64,000 nt of DNA from the NCBI RefSeq assembly GCF_033807575.1, contig NC_084707.1:8790550-8854549 (forward strand). Reading direction: 5' to 3'. Position 1 is the stretch's first letter; each line of letters starts with the position of its first letter. This DNA is from Cydia pomonella. Its lineage: Eukaryota; Arthropoda; Insecta; Lepidoptera; Tortricidae. Below are positions 10,901 through 22,900 of this stretch, piece by piece. The position numbers and the translations under genes are program-made. Below the pieces are notes generated by a model. The model searched no databases, was not told where the DNA came from, and was given only the letters and a program-made list of their open reading frames with translations.

Positions 10901-13900
10901 TTTGATATTTGGGGACCTCGAAGAATCGCAGCCATCTTTAAAAATATATACCATCCTGGAGAAATTCGCGTTTTACTCTAAATCTGCCTTATCTAGAACA
11001 ATATGGTGTGACAAGATTAAAGCTTATAAAATTCTACACAAAAAGTCCTAGATATCTTTGCGAAAAATCCAATATGACCCATATTTCTAAAAGAAACTTT
11101 GTTTTAGGGACATAAGTGTTATATATCATTTTTGTGTGGAATTTAATAAGCTCCGTTTCGCCATACACAATATTCACATAAAACTCATCGATCCTGAGAA
11201 AAACGTATACTTCTCATGATGGCACCCTGATCCTCGTATCCCCTAAAGCTCGAATTTTAAGGAACGTTAACATGGATCGCAGAGATTATATGTATCAAAT
11301 TTGATTACTGTCACTATTGTTTGAACCCCAATTAAGACCTAAAATCTGTTTTTGCAATCACAATATATAGCCCTAAACATTTTTTCTTCCCTTAATGTTA
11401 GTAAATTTGTATTGCATAGCACTCGACTACCAATTATGGATCTACTGATGTCTAGGTGCTAGAAGAAAAAAATATAATTTAATATTCGGCGTCTTCTCAA
11501 GGCGGGTCTACTGTTTTTTCTTTAATAAAACAAATGTAAACAGGTTGTGAAGGGCAAGAGAAATCTAGCGATATGTAATTTTTAAAGATCCGGCTAGTAT
11601 CCTAAGCTACAGGGTGTACTGAATCATCAGTACTTAAAGCCATAACCCTACTTTCTGGTTAAGTCACAGTCGAGTAAAATGTTGATATTGGGGTAGATCA
11701 TATACACATGTATAGAAAAAAGTCCCCTGGAAGTGTATCAGCGCTAAACCTAGATTCAGCAAGTATTTTCTACAACAAGATGTAGTTTTTTCGCAAAGAT
11801 ATCCAGGACTTTTTTTATGTAGAATTCAATAAACTTTAATATTGTCTTACACCATATATTCCTAGATAACTCAGATTTAGAGTAAAACGCGAATTTCTCC
11901 AGGGTGGTACACATTTTCCAAGATGGCTGCGATTCCTCGAGGTCCCCAAATGTCAAATGGCGTGGACATGAAAAAGGGGCCTTTAATTACATACATACCA
12001 AATTTCAGGACTGTTCCAGAGATTTCAAGGTTTGTTCTATTCCAATTCTGCTTTGTATAGATCTTTCAATCACAGAATTTATTCAAACCATTTTTCTTTT
12101 CATTCGATTCGGGTCGGTTGCACCAAACCGTCTGTCACCATTAAAGCGTTCGCTAAATTTTGTTGTATGAGAAGTTTCCTAGATCTCTGCTGCGTGACGT
12201 TGATCAGTTTGATAACTTTGGTTGGTGCAACTGGCCCTTTTTCATTATGGAGTCTTAAAAACTTGTTGTAGATCGCAGGCGGAAACTCCCAAATAACAAT
12301 GCTCGTAATAGAGCGAAAAGTTTTTGAGTCAGGCCAAGATAAGTTACCAACGATTTTAGCAGTGACAATAAAACAGACCGTGCAAATGTTATTTTAAACA
12401 TCAAACTTCTATGAAATTATGACGTTTACTTAACACTTGCACAGACTAGGCTATCAAAATCGCTGCCTTATCTTGATCTGACTAAATATTTTTTACAGTA
12501 CTTATATGGTGCTACTTTACCGCCTCATGACCACTTGCACTAATCACGTAATCACTAACCCGGGGTTAACCGATTAAACCTGGAATTACAATGGTTACCA
12601 ATACAATTTGACACTGGGTTAACGGTTTAACCGGTTAATCCCGGGTTATTGGGATGCTGCAAGTGGCCCTTAGTGCGGTAACACTATACGTGCGTGTGTC
12701 GAAAATTTAAAGGGCCATATGTACTGTAAAACGTTGTGCAATACACTTGCGAAAAGGTAATTCGCATTCCTACTTTCCTTCACAGTGATGTTTAAGAGTC
12801 ACACGAACCTAACCGGCCCTTACACTCGAAGTTATCTACACTCCCATTAAAACAACATTCTGATTTAATATCACTTTTTTAACGTCATTGAATCTTGCAT
12901 AACGTAAAAACTGGATCCTTTGTCTTACACTATCGTCGTGAAATGTGAGCGAACTCATACATTCTACGACTCTTCTCTTTCCACGCAGACTATAATTCAA
13001 CCTAACAACAATTTAATGCAATTTATTTTTAATAACTTACATCACCCTAATAGCATCCGTCATGTCGTTGGCACTCCTGCAATCGACCATTTAAACTTTG
13101 GATCTTTGATTATTTAAAAAAATGGTATTACCGATATGGTAGCCCATCCTGTGGTTTTAGGTGAATAAAGCGAAAATGGGTCGCGTCCGTAAACCATACA
13201 TTTTCAATTCTAGAAAATCACCCCAGTATATAGTCAGTTTGTCAGCCAATAAGTTACAATTAATGTAATCGTTTGGATCATCTCCTGCATGATTTGAAGT
13301 TAGTATGAGTGCAGTTTGAGGTCCAGATGTAAGATTCACCGTAGACTAGTTTTTTGGTATTGCTAGAAGTAGCATAGATGATTCTGGATCGTTCATTAAA
13401 GATATTTCAACCTCCCGGTTATTCTCATCATTGCTTTTTGAAAGTGGCCGCCCTGTTCATATAATTTTTGTGCTCAAACCATATTGCTTTAACTTCACCC
13501 AAGATTTAATTAAATTAACACTGGACACTCACAATACACGCCACAATCCGTATTTATTTCTAAACAGGCGTCTTAGAGTAATATAATAATATGTAGGGAT
13601 CGCGGTTTTTATAAAATTGTTTCACACAAAAAGAACATTTCTTGTCCCAAAAAACGCTCCATTTAAAAAAAGTTCACGCCGGTTGAGGCATAGTTTCCTG
13701 CCAACTGCCCGCAACTCGCTCTGACGGTTTTCTTTAAATTCAGTTTTGCTTTTTGCAATTTTTTTGGCCCACCCTGTAGGTAATAAGTAGTAAGCCTCGA
13801 ACGAATTGAGAAGTCTTGGTTTGCCAAAAACTATATAGAGCGATTGAATTTATTGCACCTACTTAGTCGACAATGAATCGAAATTGAATTCTAAACGAAG

Positions 13901-16900
13901 CGAAGGATTCTATAATAGCATATTGAGAGTACCGAGGGATTCTAAAATAGAATCCTAAGCGTAGTGAGACATGCAATAAGTGTTAACGCCCAAGATGGAA
14001 ATAATTTTGCCACCATGTCAGCAGGATACTATTATGTTTTGAAACATTATTAAATGCGTTAAACATAATATGCAATTTTTAAATTTACCAGCGGATGTGG
14101 TGAAAATTATAATGCCCTCAACATACGTTTACCAAATTTCATTTATATTAGAACAAATTTACTAAAGTTATTGCGTAACAAACTGTCTTAAGTTAAAAAA
14201 CATCGGAATGCCGGAGTCGCTTCGCTCGCTCGTTCGATTATATTACGTTTTGGTCAGTAGGTATAAAGCAAACTTTCAAATCATGGCTAATTGTTTTTAT
14301 TAAAATTTAACTTACATTTTATTAGTCAAAACCTTTGTGACAGAACTTAATTATGACTTGACTACCCTGACTACCTATTCCTAAGTAGTTTTTGTGGCCT
14401 TAAATTGTACCTATATCTACAAAGAAATCAGAGCGAGTTTATGTTTTAAATACAAAACTTAACTATTATACTTTTAAATGAAAACGTAACTTCGATTATA
14501 TGGGAGCGGATAGTATTTAAGTAGGTATTTAAACGTCAAAACGTTTCTTTCTTATTTCATTTCCTTTATACTAATTAAATAAAACATCGTTCATCTACCA
14601 ACTCGGGAGCGGGATAATAGTGAATAGATGAAATTGAGACATTCGAAGAGACATAGGTACTTACTTCCCATCAGCATTAAATAGGGTTCTTCGAGTAAAT
14701 TACGCGGAAGACCGATGTTACCGTACTTACATTTCGTTTGCGCAAGTACCAAACGTCACTGTTTAAATATTTAAGTAGTTACGCTATAATTCCTAGAATG
14801 ATCTTGAAGTGGATGAGAATGAATAAAAAGAAATAAATAAATCCATCAACCGTAATGGATTTTTTTATTTCTTTGTGTGTGTGACTTGTTAAAGGAACAA
14901 GTGCCAACTCGGCCCTTTAAATGTCACACACGGCCGGCAAATCCCTATTTCCTGGCCTTTGTAGTAACGTACTTATTCTTTTCGTTTTTAGAAAAAGAAA
15001 AGCCAAAACCAGAGGACGATCTATCGAACCATGACGAAATATTCTTGAAAAGTATCGTTGAAAGTCCGGATTTCGGGCGAAAAAGTGAGGTAAGTAATTC
15101 AATTGTTTGTAGCCACAGTAAATGTCCAGCCATCTTGCGACACATGATTAAAACTTTTAGAACGCCATTTGACTTTGATCGTTATTCTTTCACTGATATG
15201 TGTTAAATTTGGTAGATATCAAAAAGTGGCGCCATCTAAGTAATAGAGCATAAGCCAAAGATTATGGCGCCATCGCTCGAAATGATGCCAAATTCTAATT
15301 CGATGATATCAAATTCTTTTTGATATTACTTAATTTAATACCTGCTTAATGCAAGTGTACTTAGAGTGAGACATATTTTATTCAAGGGCACAATATTATA
15401 CAAATTCAAATTAATTTTGACTCTACTATGGACACACATATTATACAGTTATATCAAGACCCACCACAAGACCACCCAATATATCAAACCCGAATATAAT
15501 TACCTTCTCGAAACTGTAGTAACCAGTATATCATCTATATCACGCTCCACTAACTACCCTTTTTGGGCCCACGAAATCCATAACCCAGTTACTCTCGTAG
15601 AAAACCAGTGCCTTTAGAGTACCAACGCTCTAATGAAACTGAGGGCCAAATGCCATCCAACTGCCTGTTGTCTATTCTGTATTTCATTTTTGGATGGTAT
15701 GGAAATGATGACAATACGGACATATGAACTGACAAATATGAATGTAATAAAAATCGAAGGGTTCCGATTTTGACTACGGAACCCTAAAAAGCGGAAAAAG
15801 CTCATTCCTATAGTAATGCAACATGGCAACTTTTCTGACAAGATTGACAAGTCTCGTATACTATTTTATCTTATCTGTAACTGATTCAGTTGTGTACTGT
15901 GTGGGGAAGTGAAACGGCGGGTATGTTTCCGCGTCTAACAGATTTCTCTTAATTTACAGCAGAATAATTTCCTTATGACTTATAAATTAGTTAATTAACA
16001 ACATTTTTACGTAATATTGGAAATGAAGTAATCAATTAACAGCAACTAATTACTTTTCATTCATTAAAACCAAGTGCCACGCCTACGTCGTTTGTTGTTG
16101 TGGAAGTTCCATTGTGAATCTTGTTAGATTTATACGAAGTGCTAGTGTTATTATTGCAGCCCATCGAATCAGAGGAGGACCTGGTCGTAAAACCCGTATC
16201 GTTAGATAACGTAAACATAATACGGTCGCTGAGCGAGTATCGTGGCAACAACATCAGAACTATTGAGCAAGCGGAACTCGCTATATTGCTATCCAGAATA
16301 CATTTTAAGGTATGTTTAGATGCAGAATCACTTCCAAACAATATTTTATTGCCTTGGTGCTATTTCAGCTCGGCTACTGTATCATGAAGTGTTGATAAAT
16401 AGCGAAGCGTACTTGTTACGTTCATTTAGTTTAACTTTTGTAATGTTACTGACTGCTAGTACGATGATTGAAAGGGCTATAGACACTTGTAATCACTAGT
16501 AGTATATAATTAAAATTGTCAAAGTTCTATTTTCTTGATTAAAATCAATTTGCCTACTATGTAGGAGCAAGTACTGTTATGTACTTTCTCCAAACCGGTT
16601 TACGTCATATTTTTGGTCCTTGTACAGTCAGCATCAAAAGTAGGGGATCAAACAAGATTCCAAAAGTATCTACCATTCTGTAACAACATAACAAAATGTG
16701 ATGGTTCTATATGTAGAACAATTAAGATGGTAAAAGATATTCTTTTGAACGTAAATTTTAGAGATTTATCTATATTTGGAAAAGTTATACGGAATATCAG
16801 ATTATCAGTTATTTGGCGCATTGTTTCATCCACTACTATTGATGCTGACTGTACTACTAAAGCCGCACATTTGTACCTAATAAAACTAGAATGTTTTAAT

Positions 16901-19900
16901 TATTATTTTATTTTTAATATTTATTTTCAGGCTTTAATAGATGCGCATGATGCAATAGGTGCCTTGTGGCTCCAAAGAGGATCTGGCATTGAAGAGCCAC
17001 CTAAACAGGACAAAGACACTGCAGAAGGTGCGGAAACTAGCCCAGAGGAAAACGGAGACATGCCTGTGGAGACAGTCAAAGTTGTAGGCCTTAGAAAAGT
17101 GCCTGGACAACCTTTAGGATTAACAGTAAGTTAAAAAATTAGTATGCAACTCATTATTTGTCTAGATAATCTGTATATTGTGACTTATATGGCTTAGAAC
17201 TCTTGACTATCACTAACCTATTGCTATTGACTATTTACCTATGTCTTAATCTCTAGCATCCCACAGTTCTAAACCTATACCCAGAGCTGGTACATTTAAT
17301 GCCATTGATGCAAAATGACTCAATTTAACATACAGGGAGTTATTTTGACAACCTTATAAATTTAGAAAACTTACCTATTGATGTGTAGATAATAAATACT
17401 TTTTACGTAAAATATGCTGTTAAAAATAAAAAATATGCATTATTTAATAAATGAATAATCTGTTATTTGGTTGAGTGACAATAATATTAAAGTCAGATAG
17501 ACGTTTCTGTACAGATTGTCAAGTATCAATATCAATTAACTAAAGAGGTTGACAGATGATTAATTATTACAAAAATACTAATCAGAATCATACTCTATGT
17601 AGAGTGACATCATTTTTCTGTCAGCCTCTGGTCCTGGCTATTACAAATTACATCCAATGAAATTTAAATCATTATAAATTGGAACAGAGTTGCCTTTGTC
17701 TTGTTTTGTTTCATTTTAAGACAAAATAATTTCACTTCATTTTCTAATACCATTAATTCAAAGACTGGTTATTTTTCTTGTATGGAGGGCTGCTAGATGT
17801 TAATACATAGTTAATTAGTTATATAGTACTTTCAGCATTGTTCTTATATTTTAGGTAATGGAAATTCAAGCCTAGTGTCTGTTGGTTAATTTTCCAACAT
17901 CCAATTGTTGCAGCAGAGCAAATGTGTTTTCTTATATGTTTAAGTTTTTATTGTAAATTTCTTAAAAATACATATATTTCCTTTCTTTTCTAACATATTA
18001 TATTACATATATATCAGTCACTTTCAAAAAAGAGGTGAGAAAAAAGACAGTCAGTCATTTCAATAGTCTTTTGTTATCTTATATGAACCTTGAGCTACAT
18101 TTCCAAAACTCAAACAATGGCTGTCATTGTGAATAGCTATTCAATTATATCGAAAAGCACATATGGAATATGCTTATTTACTTTCTGTTTCTCCAATTGT
18201 TTTTAACATAATATGCCAAAATGATTAATTGTTTACATTCTAATCATTCCAGTAAGGTCATCACATTTTTGCACGTGAATTGCATGCTGTTTATAATTAT
18301 GTTACATTAATTTAGTGTGAGTCATGTCATGTCACATTCTGCAAGTTTAATTGATAGAATATAAACTTCATTAGGCGGGTCCACACGGAGCAAGCATACG
18401 CGCAAGGCAATTTTCTCACGCACAAACCGGCCAGTGTACATGTGCCTCGGCCGAGGCACGTCTACACTGGCCGGTTTGTGCGTGAGGAAATTGCCTCGCG
18501 CGTATGCTCGCTCTGTGTGGACCCGCCTATTTACTAATGATGAGTTATTGTTGGAAATTAGTCCCTTTATTCCTCATAAATCCCAAAGTGCATTACAATG
18601 TACACTCTGTTTCAATCTAATTTGTGTGTAAAATGAAACAATAGAGAGAAGAATAGTGAACGGGTGGAAAAGGTACTGGTCCCTGAAAGAAGTCTTCAAA
18701 GATAAACAACTCCACTCTAAGACAAAGGGTAAACTATTTAACACATGTGTTCTTCCCGTCCTAATGTATGGTAGCCAGACCTGGGTGCTGACAAAAGCTA
18801 CTACATCCCATCTAGCATGCTGCCAGCGTGCCATGGAAAGGAGCATGATAGGTGTACGGAAGACTGACCGGCTACGAAACACCCTAATTAGGAATAGGAC
18901 GAAAGTCCAAGACATTGCCATAAAAATTAGAAGACATAAATGGAAATGGGCTGGCCATATCATCCGAGGCACAGATAAATGGAGCAAGCAAGTCACCCAA
19001 TGGTACCCAAGAGAGGGAGAGAGAGGAGCAAAGAGACCTCTAATGAGATGGGATGATGACATTGCGCAGGTAGCTGGCCGTACCTGGAGCAGAGTGGCAA
19101 TAGATTGGAGAGAGTGGAGAAGGTTGGAGGAGGCCTTTGCCGAAGGGCAAGCAGGCAAAGAATACAAAAGATGGGAGATAATAGAGAGATAGTAGTACTG
19201 TTCTTTGTCCTGTAAATAAAGGCTATTTTATTTTATTTTATTTTATTTAAATAAAGTATTATACAGCAGGATTTAAAATTATACATAGGTAAATTTTGTA
19301 AGGTGGGTTATAGAAGACAGACAAAAAAAAGCCAATAATTATAATCCTTTCACCTCTGATACTTAAACGAGAAACGAGATGCATAGTTGCATACCTTTGT
19401 GGTGCATTATTTTACATGATATTTTCTTAGACAACAAAATTAGAATTAGAACCATAAGCAAATTAGCTCAACTTCCTTTTACACTTAAATGTAGTATTTG
19501 ATCCTGGACATTTTATTTTTCTTTCAGGTCACTACAGATGAGCATGGCCAACTTATAGTAGCTAGAATATTAGCTGGGAGTGCCGCAGCTAAGCAAGCCT
19601 TACTCTCTATAGGAGATGTCCTGCTAGAAGTAGATGGAGTACAAGTAGATACTGAAGAGCAGCTCAAAGAGGCAGTGTCCAAGCCTAATGATAGAGTCAC
19701 CTTAAAAGTGGGGCCTAACCTTAAGGAGAAAAGTTCCCAGTTAACAAATAAACTTAGTGTGAGTATATCAATTAAGGAGTGACTATGTTAATTGAGTTAG
19801 TAATTAACTAAATTAGTTACTGTGACTACGGCCCTGTGCGTGCGGTTAATCACGGCGCAACCGCTACTTAAATGATGCCCCTTTCATGTACAAAGTGAAG

Positions 19901-22900
19901 TTCGGGGGCAGTATTACGTATATGACACCTCTGGGGTTGCAGGGCTATAACCGCGAAAATCGAAGTTCGTCAATTGCGGGCATTTTCTCTGTCACTCTCA
20001 TTACGTCTTAGTGAGAGTAAAACAAAAAGATCCCCGCAATTTCGGTTTTCGCGGTAGGCCCCCAGCTGTCTGTAGGCCACAATGACTGCTTTCCATTTAT
20101 TTATTTATTATTATTTATTCGCAAGAACGGTTTACACCAATTACACTTGCTACTATGCTAATACATACATATATAATACATACTAAGACATACTTAATTA
20201 CATTTTATCGGTTACCTAGTCATTTACATTGTCGTACGGTCATTTACTTCACTCTCACAAAAGGCGAGGCACCTGGACCTTAGCCTACGCCATGAACATA
20301 TGTAGATATGATCATAGTACAGACTGATACGTTCGTTTCGTCCGTGCAATTTTATTTAAAGTTAGTGTTAAGTTTCGTCATGTTTATTTTATGTATCTTT
20401 CCTTTTTTCTGTTATCTTCCGTGATTATTTCGCACTCGAGGGTTTCATCGGAAGATCAGCGCTGGAAGTCGCCAGCAACATGCTGAGATGAGGCCATTTC
20501 GTGACACTTTACTCTCATTATGTTCTCTTTTATGTCTGTCTATTACTGTTTGTGTGTTTATGAATAAAACAAATTCTATTCTATTCTATTCTATCAGTGA
20601 AGATATCCAAATGTTGATCCGTGCACAGTAAGTGTAGCATGTCGCACAGCGGTAAGTGGTGACGCGCGGCGGTATGCTTGCTTGCCATCCACATGCTTGT
20701 AGAAGGAACGAAAGACCCGCCTGCGGCTGAGCTACGTCAGGCCTTAAAAATTGGAGCATATTAATGCTAACCACTCTAAAATTCTTATTTATAAATTTTA
20801 ATCAATATTAAAAAAGTAGTCAGAGACCTGGCACCAAATGTATCCATGGTAATTGCTGCTATCCTTAAAAATTCTGCCTACAATATTATTACCATCTGTG
20901 CATCCTGTTTTTAATTTGTATGTTTCTGTTACAGTGCTACATGAGAGCCCTATTTGACTATAATCCGAAGGAGGATACGTTATTACCATGTAAAGAAATT
21001 GGATTGGAATTCAAAAAGGGTGATATATTACAAGTAAGTTAAAATTTGTTCAGCTGTGTAGATTTTCACCCATTTTTTTTTTGATACTCAAATGTTTCAT
21101 TTGCCTACCTACTAATCTAATAAGAAACATGGTTTTGTGCAAACTATGGAAAGTATCCAAAATGTTGCAATAGTTTACGAAATTATTGAAAGATTTCCAC
21201 AAGAAATAAAGGAAATTGTCATTTAGCAAATTAAAATTTAGCTTGTCTGAGAACTTTCTGAGTTTTTTGGATGAAAAATTTCGCATCATTCGAAAATTTA
21301 CGTAGTCAGATCACTAGAATCATACTCAATCAAAGCGAATGGAAATCTAATTTCATTATTTCAGGTATCAGACAGAAAAGATCCTAACTGGTGGCAAGCG
21401 AGTCATGTAGAAAACCCTGATGTAGTAGGTCTAATACCCTCTCCGGAATTGGAGGAAAGAAGAAAAGCGTATGTGCCGCCTGAAGCCGACTTCGTGCACA
21501 AAATTAGCATATGTGGAGCTAGGGTATGTAATGTTAACAACTTATAATTATTTTCAAATCGAGAGCGTAAGTAGTTCTCGAGATTTTTAGCCATATGACA
21601 GATGGACAAATGGACTGAATTGCACCATAACCTGTTCACTTTTTTGGTATCTACGGAACTCTAAAAATATTGTAATGAACCAAGGTAGCTAATATCCGTG
21701 CTTACTGTATGGTCAAGGAATTTAATTTCAGTATAATTTTGTCCCTTGACGCAGACAATCACAGTGACTGAAATATAGTATGAGGTCTCTAGCGACTTTC
21801 ATATTGATTGTCACTGTGACAAGGTACGAAATGGTAGTGAAATTATATACTTTGACTGTACGTAGCCTTTTTTCCACATTTTTTTTTCTAAAATGTATCA
21901 TGGTCAAGAGGAATTCCTCCTCCTCCCGCGGACGCTCCGGCTGTGGAATGCGCTCCCTTCCGAGGTTTTCCCGAGGGTCTACAGTATGGGGTTCTTCAAA
22001 AAAGGAGTGTACAGATTTTTAAAGGGTCGGTAACGCTCATGTAATAAAATAATAATAAATAAATATTATAGGACATTATTACACAAATTGACAAAGTCCC
22101 ACAGTAAGCTCAATAAGGCTTGTGTTGAGGGTACTTAGACAACGATATATATAATATATAAATATTTATAAATACTTAAATACATAGAAAACACCCATGA
22201 CTCAGGAACAAATATCCATGCTCATCACACGAATAAATGCCCTTACCAGGATTTGAACCCGGGACCATCGGCTTCATAGGCAGGGTCACTACCCACTAGG
22301 CCAGACCGGTCGTCAACACCTCTGGAGTTGCAGGCGTCCATAGGCTGCTGTGCCTGCTTACCATCAGGCGGGCAGTATACTTGTTTGCCACCGTCGTGGT
22401 ATAAAAAAATGGTCACTTTCAATATGCCTTGTTACTTTATCTCATTCACTGTAAAATATACCAGTCCTAATATGCATTTTCGTGATTTTCGAATGCATTA
22501 AGCCCGTTAAGTAGAGACCGAGTCCAAGTTTCATAATTTGATATACTTCACAGATATCTAAAAAGAAGAAAAAGTTCGTATACGAGTCCCGCTCAAGCGT
22601 GCAGCTGGAAGGCGCAGAATTAGCGCTGTATGAAGAAGTAGCGCGCACGCCGCCGTTCCTGCGCCGGGTGCTGGCGCTCGTGGGCACGCGCGGCGTGGGC
22701 CGCCGCACGCTCAAGAACCGCATGCTGCACGAGCACCCGCGCCGCTTCGGCGCCGTTGTACCACGTCAGTGCCCAACTATCATTTATCCGTATAAACCGT
22801 GCGTTTTAGAGGATCTGCCACATTGTGGCCTAGATCATAAACGTGACATCGTTATAATGCTGCCCTGTCCCCTATATTTACGCACACTCCCTTGTGCGTT

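Larger units (their letters stand above)
7981..14991 (+). other. Putative first intron of vari, repeat-bearing
   Basis: About 7 kb with no convincing coding exon. It contains a large inverted repeat (10810-12047) and several palindromic elements (12111-12670). A stretch near 9520-9610 with CTCTCTCTCACTGAGCG recurs in altered form near 39060-39150. Near 9970-10014 is a deleted copy of a LINE 3' end (TTTGCCACCGACGTG). The rest is unassigned AT-rich sequence. Confidence 0.5.
17126..19527 (+). other. vari intron 4
   Basis: A 2.4-kb intron. The first 1.2 kb (17126-18370) is AT-rich with nothing recognised. Then come palindromic element A (18374-18530), a LINE fragment (18632-19250) and unassigned sequence up to the acceptor. 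Confidence 0.55.
19759..20934 (+). other. vari intron 5
   Basis: 1.18 kb containing a palindromic element (19945-20062) and a retroelement 3' end with a pentanucleotide tail (20270-20596). The remainder is unassigned. Confidence 0.55.
21524..22553 (+). other. vari intron 7
   Basis: 1.03 kb largely made of a LINE 3' remnant (about 21900-22408) interrupted by a reverse-oriented SINE. Intron 6 (21034-21364, 331 bp) just before it shows nothing recognisable. Confidence 0.6.

Noticed and set aside
14877..14991. ATG at 14877 as the vari start
   Set aside because: The stretch before 14992 reads like intron (pyrimidine-rich acceptor TTTTCGTTTTTAG), and its encoded residues do not resemble MPP proteins.
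16613..17134. 173-codon frame as an independent gene
   Set aside because: It joins a MITE and intron sequence to the vari exon at 16931-17125; the acceptor TTTTCAG at 16930 explains the real part.
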